Position numbers and translations under genes: made by a program
Shown: positions 17,170 through 25,733 of the stretch, piece by piece
Position numbering within the stretch: position 1 is the stretch's first letter
Layout of the letters: each line of letters opens with the position of its first letter
NCBI GenBank assembly: GCA_035325705.1
Contig: DAOKZI010000001.1
Location: 372,001-436,000 of the forward strand
DNA: 64,000 bases
Reading direction: 5' to 3'
Source: Ga0077536 sp035325705
Lineage (GTDB): Bacteria > Pseudomonadota > Gammaproteobacteria > Ga0077536
The notes under the pieces: model-generated
The model's database searches: none
Seen by the model: the letters and a program-made list of their open reading frames with translations, nothing else
What the model was told of the DNA's origin: nothing

Positions 17170-18612
17170 CTACCAGCCACCGCCTAGCGCGCGGATCAGC
17201 GCCACCGCCGTGACGAGCCTCGCGCCCGTAATCTGCTCGCGCAGGCGATCGACGCTGAGCGCCTCGCGCTGCGCATCGATCACGTCGAGATAGCCGGTCG
17301 CACCGGCATCGTAGCGGCGCTGCGCGATCGCGACGGCGCGCGCCGAGCTTTCCTGCGAGACGCGCACGGTCTGCGTCTGCTGCGCCAGCGTGCGCAGGCC
17401 GACGAGCGCATCCTCGACTTCGCCGACCGCAGCGAGCACGGTTTGACGATAGCTCGCGGCGTCCTCCGCGAGTACCGCTTCCGCGCGCTCGAGGTTCGCG
17501 CGATTGCGGCCGCCGTCGAAGATCGGCAGCGTCACCAGCGTCGCCGCCAGCGGCCCCAGGGTCCAGGTGCGCGCCGACCACTTGAACAGATCGCCGATGT
17601 CGCTGGCCGCGACGCCGGCGTCGGCGGTCAGATTCAGCAGCGGATAGAACGCGGCCTTGGCGACGCCGATGCGCGCGTTCGCGCTCGCGAGCCGGCGTTC
17701 CGCGGCCGCGACGTCGGGCCGGCGTTCGAGCAGCGCGGAGGGCAGGCCGGCGGGGATCGCCGGCGGCGACGCCGCCAGTTCGGCGCGCGCGAGCGCGAAG
17801 GCCGCCGGCGCGCGGCCGAGGAGGATCGCCAGCGCGTGCTCGTACTGCGCGCGCGCGCGCTCGAGCGTCAGCGCATCGGTACGCGCATTCTCGAGCTCGC
17901 TCCTCGCGCGCACGACGTCGAGCTCGCCGATGTCGCCGGCCGCCAATCGCCGTTCGAGAATGCGCAGCGTCTCGCGCCGCCAGCGGATCGCTTCCTGCAC
18001 GACCTCGATCTCGGCGTCGGTCTGGCGCAGCAGGAAGTAGAGCCGCGCGACGTCCGCCTGCAGCGACAGCTTCAGCGATTCGAACAGCGCCCGCTCCGCG
18101 GCGAGATCGGCCTGCGAGGCGCGCACGCTGTCGCGTACGCGGCCGAATAGATCGATCTCGTAGCTCGCCGCGACGTCGAACTGGAACAGATCGTAGGGCG
18201 GCACGTCCGAGCCGCCCGGCAGGCCCGGGATGACGTTCGTCGGCTGCGTGCGCGCGGCGCCGAAGCCGGCGTCGACGCGCGGCAGTCTGGCGGCCCGCGC
18301 CGTCTGCACCAGCGCGCGGCTCTGCTCGACGCGCGCGGCGGCCGCGGCGAGGTTCTGGTTCGCGCTGCCGGCTTCGACGACGAGCGCGCTCAGCACCGGA
18401 TCGCCGAACACCGACCACCACGCGCCGCGCGCCTCGCCGTCCGCCGGCGTCGCTTCCTTCCACTGGCCCTCGAGCGGCGGCAGCGCCTCCTTGTAGACGG
18501 CCGGCATCGCGACCTCGGGCACTTCCAGCGGCGGCGCGAGCGAGCAGGCCGACAGCGCGAGCGCGAGGCCCGCGAGCACGAGCGAACGGCGCGGGGGACG
18601 AGGCGCGTTCAT
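17170..18612 (-). CDS. Outer-membrane efflux lipoprotein (NodT/OprM family)
   Basis: This 480-residue TolC-family outer-membrane factor starts with MNAPRPPRRSLVLAG and has lipobox LSAC, as in OprM. It shows the paired repeat structure of the family, with long helices such as LESLKLSLQADVARLYFLL and a C-terminal YLDVIDAQREAL. It forms the exit duct of the tripartite pump encoded upstream. Its ATG overlaps the stop of the RND gene by four bases, so it is the last gene of the pump operon. Confidence 0.92.
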   Translation of the reverse strand: MNAPRPPRRSLVLAGLALALSACSLAPPLEVPEVAMPAVYKEALPPLEGQWKEATPADGEARGAWWSVFGDPVLSALVVEAGSANQNLAAAAARVEQSRALVQTARAARLPRVDAGFGAARTQPTNVIPGLPGGSDVPPYDLFQFDVAASYEIDLFGRVRDSVRASQADLAAERALFESLKLSLQADVARLYFLLRQTDAEIEVVQEAIRWRRETLRILERRLAAGDIGELDVVRARSELENARTDALTLERARAQYEHALAILLGRAPAAFALARAELAASPPAIPAGLPSALLERRPDVAAAERRLASANARIGVAKAAFYPLLNLTADAGVAASDIGDLFKWSARTWTLGPLAATLVTLPIFDGGRNRANLERAEAVLAEDAASYRQTVLAAVGEVEDALVGLRTLAQQTQTVRVSQESSARAVAIAQRRYDAGATGYLDVIDAQREALSVDRLREQITGARLVTAVALIRALGGGW

Positions 18613-21600
18613 ACACTCGGCTCCTGCGCCGGCGACACCGGCGGCGGGGGCGGCCGCTTGCCGAGGATCACGTAGAAGATCGGCGTCAGGAACAGCCCGA
18701 ACAGGGTCACGCCGATCATGCCGGAGAACACGGCGACCCCCATCGCGTGCCGCATCTCGGCACCCGCACCGCTCGAGAGCACCAGCGGCAGCACGCCCAT
18801 GATGAAGGCGATCGAAGTCATCAGGATCGGGCGCAGACGCAGCCGGCAAGCCTCCAGCGCGGCTTTCACCGGCCCGATGCTCGGATCGTGGATCTCGAGC
18901 TCGCGCGCGAACTCGACGATGAGGATCGCGTTCTTGCAGGCGAGCCCCATCAGCACGAACAGCGCGATCTGCGTGAAGATGTTCTTGTCGCCGCCGGTGT
19001 ACATCACGCCCGCGATCGCGAACAGCAGGCACATCGGCACGATCAGAATGATCGCGAGCGGCAAGCGGAAGCTCTCGTAGAGCGCGGCCAGCACCAGCAT
19101 CACGAGCAGCGCGCACAGCGGATAGACCAGCACGGCGGTGTTGCCGGCGAGGATCTCCTGGTAAGTGAGCTCGGTCCACTCGAAGGAGATGCCGCGCGGC
19201 AAGTGCTCGTGCAGCAGATTTTCCATGATCTGGCGCGCCTGGCCCGAGCTCACGCCGGGCGCCGGCGCGCCGTTGATGTCGGCCGAGGGAAAGGCGTTGT
19301 AGCGGATCGCGCGGTCCGGGCCGAAGGCCTGCTCGATGTCGAGCACGGCGCCCAGCGGCACCATCTCGCCGGCCGCATTGCGCGTCTTGAGCTGCGCGAT
19401 CGCCGCGGCGTCGGAGCGATACTGCGCGTCCGCCTGCACCACCACGCGGTAGGTCTTGCCGAAGCGGTTGAAGTCGTTGACGTACAGCGAGCCGAGATAG
19501 ATCTGCAGCGTCGCGAACAGGTCGTTCAGATCGATGCCCATCTGCTTGGCCTTCTCGCGATCGATCGCGGCGTTGAGCTGCGGCACGTTGATCTGGTAGC
19601 TGGAGAACACGCCGGCGAGCTGCGGCGTCTGCCAGGCCTGCATCAGCACGCCCTGCAGCGCCTGGTACATCGCTTCGTCGCCGAGGCCGACCTGATCCTC
19701 GAGCTGGAGCTTGAAGCCGCCGATCGCGCCGAGACCGTCGACCGGCGGCGGCGTGAAGTAGGCGATGAAGGCGTCCTGGATGCTGCCCATCTGCATGTTG
19801 ATCTTCTGCGCGAGCGCGGGTCCCGACAGCTCGGGCGTGCGCCGCTCGTCGAACGCGTCGAGGCCGACGAACATCAGCGCCGCGTTCGGCGCGTTCATGA
19901 AACCGTTGATCGACAGCCCCGGGAAGCCGACCGCGTTGTCGACACCGGGCGTGGCGAGCACGATGTCGGTCATCTTGCGCAGCACCTGCTCGGTGCGATC
20001 GAGCGAAGCGCCGTCCGGTAGCTGCGCGAAGCCGATCAGATACTGCTTGTCCTGGCTCGGGATGAAGCCGCTGGGCACCATCTGGAAGGCGTGGAAAGTC
20101 AGCCACAGCAGCCCGCCGTAGACGAGCACGACCAGCGTCTTCATGCGCAGGAGACGGGACACCGCGCAGGTATAGGCGCGGCCGCTGCGGTGGAACACGG
20201 CGTCGAAGGCGCGGAAGAACCAGCCGAAGAGCGCGTCCATCGCGCGCGTCAGCCAGTCCTTGGGATCGTGCTGGCCCTTGAGCAGCAGCGCAGCGAGGGC
20301 CGGCGAGAGGGTCAGCGAGTTGATCGCCGAGATCACCGTCGAGATCGCGATCGTCAGCGAGAACTGGCGGTAGAACTGGCCGGTCAGGCCGCTGATGAAG
20401 GCGATCGGCACGAACACCGCGCACAGGGTCAGCGCGATCGCGATGATCGGGCCGGAAACCTCCTGCATCGCGCGGTAGCTCGCAGCCTTGGGCGTCAGCC
20501 CCATCTCGATGTTGCGCTCGACGTTCTCGACCACGACGATTGCGTCGTCGACGACGATGCCGATCGCGAGCACCATGCCGAACAGCGTCAGCGTGTTGAT
20601 CGAGAAGCCGGCGACGAGCATCACCGCGAAGGTGCCGATGATCGACACCGGCACGGCGAGCAGCGGGATGACGGACGCGCGCCAGGTCTTCAGGAATACG
20701 ATCACGACCACGACGACGAGCAGCACCGCCTCGATCAGCGTCTTGATCACGGCGTTGATCGAAGCCTGCACGAAGCGCGTCGGATCGTAGACGATCTGAT
20801 AGTCCATGCCGCCGGGGAAGTCCTTCTTCAGCGTGGCCATCGTCTCGCGCACCTCGTTGGACAGCGCGATCGCGTTCGACAGCGGCGCCTGGAACACGGC
20901 GAGCGCGACGGCGGGCTTGTTGTCGAGCAGGCTGCGCAGCGAATACTCGCTGGCCGCGAGCTCGATGCGGGCGACATCGTGCAGGCGCAGGATGCCGCCG
21001 TCCTCGGAGGTACGCACGATGATGTCGCCGAACTCGGCTTCGGTGGACAGGCGTCCCTTGGTGCGCACCGAGAGCTGGAACTCGGTGCCGGGGGTCGCCG
21101 GTGGGGCGCCGACGACGCCGGCCGCGACCTGCTGGTTCTGCTCCTGGATCGCGCGCACGACGTCGCTCGCCGTGAGACCGCGCGCAGCGAGCTTGGTCGG
21201 ATCCAGCCAGATCCGCATCGCGTAGTCGCCGGCGCCGAACACGATGGTCTCGCCCATGCCCGGAATGCGGCGCAGCTTGTCGCGGATGTTCAGCACCGCG
21301 TAGTTGCGCAAGTACAGCTCGTCGTAGCGCGAATCCGGCGACAGCAGATGCACGACCATGGTCAGGTTCGGCGACTGCTTCTGCGTGATCACGCCGATCT
21401 GGCGCACCTCGTTGGGCAGGCGCGGCAGCGCGCGCTGCACGCGGTTCTGCACCTGCGTCTCGGCGAGATCGGGATCCGTGCCGATCTTGAACGTGACCGT
21501 CACGTTCAGCACGCCGTCGCTCATCGCCTGCGAGGACATGTACAGCATATTCTCGACGCCGTTGATCTGCTCCTCGAGCGGCGCGGCCACGGTCTCGGCG

Positions 21601-21776
21601 ATGACCTTGGGGTTAGCGCCGGGATACGTCGCGGTGACGACGATCGACGGCGGCACCACGTCCGGATATTCGGACACCGGCAGGAAGGGGATCGCGATCA
21701 GACCGGCGACGAAGATGCCGATCGACAGCACGGCCGCGAACACGGGCCGATCGATGAAGGCGCGGGAAACGTTCAT
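18609..21776 (-). CDS. HAE1-type RND multidrug efflux transporter (inner membrane)
   Basis: This 1055-residue protein matches AcrB/MexB in length and topology, starting MNVSRAFIDRPVFAAVLSI. The proton-relay residues are present: the Asp pair in IGIVVDDAIVVVENVER in TM4, and the lysine in GLACKNAILIVEFAREL in TM10. The periplasmic porter domains show ATYPGANPKVIAETVAAP and related conserved stretches. The protein exports hydrophobic compounds by proton antiport together with the adaptor (21787-22962) and the outer-membrane lipoprotein. Substrates cannot be named from sequence. The gap to the adaptor gene is 10 bp. Confidence 0.95.
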   Translation of the reverse strand: MNVSRAFIDRPVFAAVLSIGIFVAGLIAIPFLPVSEYPDVVPPSIVVTATYPGANPKVIAETVAAPLEEQINGVENMLYMSSQAMSDGVLNVTVTFKIGTDPDLAETQVQNRVQRALPRLPNEVRQIGVITQKQSPNLTMVVHLLSPDSRYDELYLRNYAVLNIRDKLRRIPGMGETIVFGAGDYAMRIWLDPTKLAARGLTASDVVRAIQEQNQQVAAGVVGAPPATPGTEFQLSVRTKGRLSTEAEFGDIIVRTSEDGGILRLHDVARIELAASEYSLRSLLDNKPAVALAVFQAPLSNAIALSNEVRETMATLKKDFPGGMDYQIVYDPTRFVQASINAVIKTLIEAVLLVVVVVIVFLKTWRASVIPLLAVPVSIIGTFAVMLVAGFSINTLTLFGMVLAIGIVVDDAIVVVENVERNIEMGLTPKAASYRAMQEVSGPIIAIALTLCAVFVPIAFISGLTGQFYRQFSLTIAISTVISAINSLTLSPALAALLLKGQHDPKDWLTRAMDALFGWFFRAFDAVFHRSGRAYTCAVSRLLRMKTLVVLVYGGLLWLTFHAFQMVPSGFIPSQDKQYLIGFAQLPDGASLDRTEQVLRKMTDIVLATPGVDNAVGFPGLSINGFMNAPNAALMFVGLDAFDERRTPELSGPALAQKINMQMGSIQDAFIAYFTPPPVDGLGAIGGFKLQLEDQVGLGDEAMYQALQGVLMQAWQTPQLAGVFSSYQINVPQLNAAIDREKAKQMGIDLNDLFATLQIYLGSLYVNDFNRFGKTYRVVVQADAQYRSDAAAIAQLKTRNAAGEMVPLGAVLDIEQAFGPDRAIRYNAFPSADINGAPAPGVSSGQARQIMENLLHEHLPRGISFEWTELTYQEILAGNTAVLVYPLCALLVMLVLAALYESFRLPLAIILIVPMCLLFAIAGVMYTGGDKNIFTQIALFVLMGLACKNAILIVEFARELEIHDPSIGPVKAALEACRLRLRPILMTSIAFIMGVLPLVLSSGAGAEMRHAMGVAVFSGMIGVTLFGLFLTPIFYVILGKRPPPPPVSPAQEPSV

Positions 21777-21786
21777 CGGTGCCGTC

Positions 21787-22962
21787 TCAGCCGGCGCCCG
21801 GCGGCGGCGCGCTCACCGCGTCGAGCATGTCGGTCTTGGTCGGCGTCACGGGTGCGCCGGGGCGTACGCGCTGCAGGCCGTTGACCACGATGACCTCGCC
21901 TTCGTTCAGGCCCTGCTCGATCACGCGCAGGCCGTCGTAGACGCGCCCGAGCTTGACCTCGCGGTACTGCGCGAGATTCTTGTCGTCGAGCACGAGCACG
22001 AAGCGCTTGTTCTGATCCGTGCCGATCGCGCGATCGGCGACCATCACGGCGCGCCGCGGCGCGCTGCTGTCGGACAGGCGCACGCGCGCATAGAGCCCGG
22101 GCGTGAACAGGCGATCCGGATTCGGCAGCAGCGCGCGCATGCGCACGGTGCCGCTCGCGGGATCGAGCTGGTTGTCGATGAAGGCGAGCTCGGCGGGGTG
22201 CGGCGTGCCCTGTTCGTTGGCGAGACCGACTTCGACCTTCAGCGACTTGCCGCGCGCGGCGCCGATGTACTTCAGGAACGAGCCCTCGTCGGCCTCGAAG
22301 GTCGCGTAGATCGGATCGAGCGCGACGATGCTGGTCAGCAGCGGCGAATCCGGGGCATCGCCCTGCACGAGGTTGCCGACCGTACGTTCGTCCTTGCCGA
22401 CGCGCCCGTCGATGGGCGCAGTGATCCGCGTGTAGCCGAGGTCGACCTTTACTGCCTGGATCGCCGCCTCGTTCGCGCGGCGCGCGGCGGAGAGCGTGGC
22501 GACCAGCGAGGCCGCGGCATCGTATTCGCGCTTGGAGGTCGCGCGGTCCGGCAGCATCTGTTTCTGGCGTTCGAGCTCGATCTTCGCGAGATCGAGCTGG
22601 GCCTGGGTGTTCGCCGCGGCCGCTTCGGCCTCGGCGAGCCGGGCCTGCAGCGGCTTCGGGTCGATCACGAACAGCAGATCGCCCGCTTTGACTTCCGTGC
22701 CCGGCTTGAAATGGATCGACTGCAGATAGCCGTTGACCCGCGCGCGCACCTCGACCTGCTGCGTAGCCTCGATGCGGCCCGCGAATTCATCGACCTCCAG
22801 CACTTCGCGCACGATCGCGGCGGCGACGGTCACGGGCGGCGGTCCGCCCGCGGCCGCGGGATCGCCGGCGGCCGCGGGCGGGGCGCGATCGCAGGCGGCG
22901 AGGGGAAGAAAGGCGGCGGCGAGCGCCAGCCGACGAAGGGTGGGGGCGAGCGAAAGGCGCAT
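21787..22962 (-). CDS. RND efflux periplasmic adaptor (membrane fusion protein)
   Basis: This 391-residue protein has a signal with lipobox LAAC (MRLSLAPTLRRLALA..), so it is predicted to be a lipoprotein adaptor like MexA. It contains the biotinyl-lipoyl-like motif (IHFKPGTEVKAGDLLFVIDP), a short alpha-hairpin (LAEAEAAAANTQAQLDLAK) and beta-barrel sequence YTRITAPIDGRVG. It heads the pump operon. An in-frame ATG pair further upstream (22995-22998) exists, but neither start has a strong ribosome-binding site; 22962 fits the signal peptide best. It is divergent from a LysR gene, with a palindrome between them. Confidence 0.92.
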   Translation of the reverse strand: MRLSLAPTLRRLALAAAFLPLAACDRAPPAAAGDPAAAGGPPPVTVAAAIVREVLEVDEFAGRIEATQQVEVRARVNGYLQSIHFKPGTEVKAGDLLFVIDPKPLQARLAEAEAAAANTQAQLDLAKIELERQKQMLPDRATSKREYDAAASLVATLSAARRANEAAIQAVKVDLGYTRITAPIDGRVGKDERTVGNLVQGDAPDSPLLTSIVALDPIYATFEADEGSFLKYIGAARGKSLKVEVGLANEQGTPHPAELAFIDNQLDPASGTVRMRALLPNPDRLFTPGLYARVRLSDSSAPRRAVMVADRAIGTDQNKRFVLVLDDKNLAQYREVKLGRVYDGLRVIEQGLNEGEVIVVNGLQRVRPGAPVTPTKTDMLDAVSAPPPGAG

Positions 22963-23040
22963 GGTAAAACCCGGCAGGAGGCTGCGCCGCATCATAGGCG
23001 TTCGTAATTCGCCTACAAACGTCAAAAATTCAAATTTACT

Positions 23041-23056
23041 GTTCAGCCATCTGAAC
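23041..23056. promoter_or_regulatory. Palindromic candidate operator between efflux operon and LysR gene
   Basis: GTTCAGCCATCTGAAC is a 16-bp inverted repeat with 6-bp arms and a 4-bp spacer. It lies 20 bp before the LysR start and about 79 bp before the adaptor start, in an unusually AT-rich gap. The position and symmetry fit a LysR-type binding site serving both divergent genes. Confidence 0.55.
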
Positions 23057-23076
23057 AATTGCGGCATAGTGCGGCG

Positions 23077-24003
23077 ATGAATCGCCTGCAAGCCATGGAA
23101 GTTTTCGTCTGCGTCGTCGACGCCGGCAGCTTCACGCGCACCGCGGAGCAGCTCGGGCTGCCGAAAGCGACGGTGTCCACGCTCGTGCGTCAGCTCGAGG
23201 CGCGCCTGAACGTCAGGCTCCTCAACCGCACGACGCGCAGAGTCAGCGTGACGGTCGACGGCGCCGCCTACTACGAGCGCTGCGTGCGCATCCTCGCCGA
23301 GATCGAGGACAGCGAGCACGCCGTCGCCGGCACCGGCGCGGGCCTGCACGGGCGGCTGCGCGTGGACGTCGGCGCGACCTTCGGCCGCCGCTTCCTGGTG
23401 CCCTCGCTGCCCGAGTTCTTCGCGCGCTACCCCGAGATCCGACTCGAGCTCGGCTGCGGCGATCGCCCGGTCGATCTCGTCGAAGAAGGTGTGGACTGCG
23501 TGGTGCGCGGCGGATCGCCGCTGGACGCCGGCCTGATCGCGCAGCCGGTCGGCGAGATCGAGCTCCTGTACTGCGCATCGCCGCGCTATCTCGAGGCGCA
23601 CGGCCTGCCCGGCCACCCGCGCGATCTGCTCGAGCACGACATCGTGCGCTATTTCTCGACGCGCTTCGGCGCCACCGACACTTGGAATTTCAACCGCGGC
23701 GCCGAACGCCTGGAACTGCGGCTGGACGGGCGCTTCGCCGTCAACGACAGCGAGGCCTATCTCGAAGCCGGCCTCGCCGGCCTCGGCGTCATCGAGATGA
23801 CCTCCTTCATGGCGGGCGAGCCGCTGCGCGAAGGCAGGCTCGTGCGGATCCTGCCCGACTGGCATCCCGATCCGGTGGCGATCCACGTGATGTATCCGCC
23901 GAGCCGGCGCCTGTCGGCGAAGGTCAAGGTCTTCGTCGCCTGGGTCGCGTCGCTGATCGAGCGCGAAGTGGGCGCGCGCGAGCCGCTGCGCCGTCGCGCC
24001 TGA
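23077..24003 (+). CDS. LysR-family transcriptional regulator of the adjacent efflux operon
   Basis: This 308-residue protein has an N-terminal winged helix-turn-helix (MNRLQAMEVFVCVVDAGSF, then LGLPKATVSTLVRQLEARL) and a LysR substrate-binding domain with LRVDVGATFGRRFLVPSLP. It belongs to the CrgA/DmlR-like group by its layout. The ATG at 23077 is chosen over an in-frame ATG at 23059 because MNRLQAMEVF is the typical family start. It is divergent from the efflux operon, with a 16-bp palindrome between, so regulation of the pump is likely; the inducer is unknown. Confidence 0.9.
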   Translation: MNRLQAMEVFVCVVDAGSFTRTAEQLGLPKATVSTLVRQLEARLNVRLLNRTTRRVSVTVDGAAYYERCVRILAEIEDSEHAVAGTGAGLHGRLRVDVGATFGRRFLVPSLPEFFARYPEIRLELGCGDRPVDLVEEGVDCVVRGGSPLDAGLIAQPVGEIELLYCASPRYLEAHGLPGHPRDLLEHDIVRYFSTRFGATDTWNFNRGAERLELRLDGRFAVNDSEAYLEAGLAGLGVIEMTSFMAGEPLREGRLVRILPDWHPDPVAIHVMYPPSRRLSAKVKVFVAWVASLIEREVGAREPLRRRA

Positions 24004-24052
24004 GATCGACCGCGCTTCGACGCGCACGAGAAAAAGCACCAGGGGGAGTTTC

Positions 24053-25303
24053 ATGCACGGCCTCGCCGTCTACGGCATACCCGCCGAATTCATCCTGTTC
24101 GCCTGCACGCTGCTCGGCGTCGCGGTGTACCACCATCACACGCTGGCCGTCGCCCTGAGCGGGCTTGCGGCGATCGTCGGCTACAAGCTGATCTTCACGG
24201 GTTTCCGCAGCGGGCCCGGCCTCGCCGGCCTGCTCGGCCATCTGCATCACGAATGGGTCACGCTCGCCAATCTGTTCGGCCTGCTGATGGGCTTCGCGCT
24301 GCTCGCGCGGCACTTCGAGAAGAGCCACGTGCCCGTGATCCTGCCGAAGTATCTGCCCGACGACTGGAAGGGCGGCTTCGTGATGCTCGTGATGGTGTTC
24401 GTGCTGTCGAGCTTTCTCGACAACATCGCCGCCGCGATGATCGGCGGCGCGATGGCGCACCAGCTCTTCCGCGCCAAGGTGCACATCGGCTTCCTCGCCG
24501 CGATCGTCGCCGCGTCGAACGCGGGCGGCTCGGGCAGCGTCGTCGGCGACACGACGACGACGATGATGTGGATCGCCGGCGTCGCTCCCCAGCACGTGTT
24601 CCACGCCTATGTCGCGGCCATCGTCGCGCTCGTCGTCTGCGGCGTGCCGGCGGCGATCCAGCAGCATCGCCATTCGCCGATCTTGAAGAACGCTCACGCG
24701 CATACGCGCGTCGACTGGCGCCGCATCGGCATCGTCGCCTTCATGCTCGTCGCGGCGATGGGAACGAATATCGTCGTCAACACGCATTTCCCGGCACAGT
24801 CGACGCGCTTTCCCTTCCTCGGCGTTGCCGTGTGGGTGGCGATCGCGCTGACGATCAAGGTCCGCCGCCACGACTGGGAGCTGCTGCCCGAGACGGCGGT
24901 GGGCTCGCTGTTTCTGCTCTCGCTCGTGATGTGTGCCTCGCTGATGCCGGTCGAGGAGCTGCCGCTCGCCTCGTGGCAGACCGCTTTCGGCCTGGGCTTC
25001 GTCTCCGCGGTCTTCGACAACATCCCGCTGACCGCGCTCGCCCTGCAGCAGGGCGGCTACGACTGGGGCGTGCTCGCCTATGCGGTCGGCTTCGGCGGCT
25101 CGATGATCTGGTTCGGATCCAGCGCCGGCGTCGCGCTGACGAATCTGTACCCCGAAGCGCGCTCCGTCGCGCAGTGGCTGCGCCACGGCTGGCACGTCGC
25201 GCTGGCCTACGTGCTCGGCTTCCTCGTGCTGCTGTTCACCTTGGGCTGGCAACCGCACGCGCCGCACGACGCGGCGCCCGTGGCGATCGAACGCGCGCAG
25301 TAA
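24053..25303 (+). CDS. ArsB/NhaD-type ion transporter
   Basis: This 416-residue protein has about eleven to twelve hydrophobic segments and belongs to the ion-transporter (IT) superfamily that includes ArsB, NhaD and CitM-type permeases. Characteristic glycine/asparagine/threonine-rich stretches are present (SSFLDNIAAAMIGGAMA, AASNAGGSGSVVGDTTTTMM and a repeated SAVFDNIPLTALALQQGG), which mark the two re-entrant hairpins. Cation/proton antiport or organic-anion transport are both possible. A GGGGGAG box lies just before the ATG at 24053. It follows the LysR gene by 49 bp on the same strand and could be cotranscribed with it. Confidence 0.8.
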   Translation: MHGLAVYGIPAEFILFACTLLGVAVYHHHTLAVALSGLAAIVGYKLIFTGFRSGPGLAGLLGHLHHEWVTLANLFGLLMGFALLARHFEKSHVPVILPKYLPDDWKGGFVMLVMVFVLSSFLDNIAAAMIGGAMAHQLFRAKVHIGFLAAIVAASNAGGSGSVVGDTTTTMMWIAGVAPQHVFHAYVAAIVALVVCGVPAAIQQHRHSPILKNAHAHTRVDWRRIGIVAFMLVAAMGTNIVVNTHFPAQSTRFPFLGVAVWVAIALTIKVRRHDWELLPETAVGSLFLLSLVMCASLMPVEELPLASWQTAFGLGFVSAVFDNIPLTALALQQGGYDWGVLAYAVGFGGSMIWFGSSAGVALTNLYPEARSVAQWLRHGWHVALAYVLGFLVLLFTLGWQPHAPHDAAPVAIERAQ

Positions 25304-25347
25304 GCGATCTTCGCAGCCGGAGTCGGTGGCAGCAGATATGCCGCTTT

Positions 25348-25489
25348 AATCTAGCCACGGAAGACACAGAGGACACGGAGAGGAAAAGGATTGGCGGGAG
25401 TTTCCGCAACGTCAGCGCCGACAATCATGATCGAGTCACGGAAGCATAGCCGCAATCAAATTTTTCCTCCGTGTCCTCCGTGGCTAAAT
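25348..25489. repeat. Family-A dispersed inverted repeat, copy 3
   Basis: The arms AATCTAGCCACGGAAGACAC and GTGTCCTCCGTGGCTAAAT pair across 142 bp. The loop contains GATCGAGTCACGGAAGC, which recurs inside copies at 62552 and 63657, showing that the family has a conserved core as well as arms. It lies between the permease gene and the convergent LysR gene. Confidence 0.88.
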
Positions 25490-25494
25490 AGAAA

Positions 25495-25699
25495 AGCGCA
25501 AATACGCTCCACTCGTGTTCGTTTACCGTCATTCCCGCGCAAGCGGGAATCCACGCCTGACGAGGAGGTTTCCGCCGGGCGATTCTTTATTCTGTGCTGG
25601 ATGCCGAGGTACTGCGTGGATGCCCGCCTGCGCGGGCATGACGAAGGAAGCTTCTCGTGGGCGGGCGCCATTGAACAGCCAATGGAGCGTATTTGCGCT
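25495..25699. mobile_element. 205-bp MITE-like unit with nested REP-type hairpins
   Basis: Perfect 17-bp terminal inverted repeats, AGCGCAAATACGCTCCA (25495-25511) and its complement (25683-25699), bound the unit. Inside are two inversely oriented hairpins: CGTCATTCCCGCGCAAGC.. at 25527-25556 and its partner ending ..GCGGGCATGACG at 25614-25643, of the kind seen as intergenic REP elements in many Proteobacteria. There is no transposase. With copy 3 of family A, it fills the 430-bp gap between the permease and LysR genes; no gene lies there. Confidence 0.7.
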
Positions 25700-25733
25700 C
25701 TGCTATATAGATTATCGAGCATTTCGGCCGGCA

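Noticed and set aside
16638..17180. 180-residue N-terminal extension of the sigma54-type regulator
   Set aside because: It would run antisense-like through the separate lipoprotein gene, whose lipobox and composition are convincing. MDIYSIGG at 16637 is a natural start.
17170..20424. 1084-codon open frame ending with the outer-membrane efflux protein
   Set aside because: The N-terminal 600 codons run out of frame through the RND transporter gene. The real start is the ATG at 18612.
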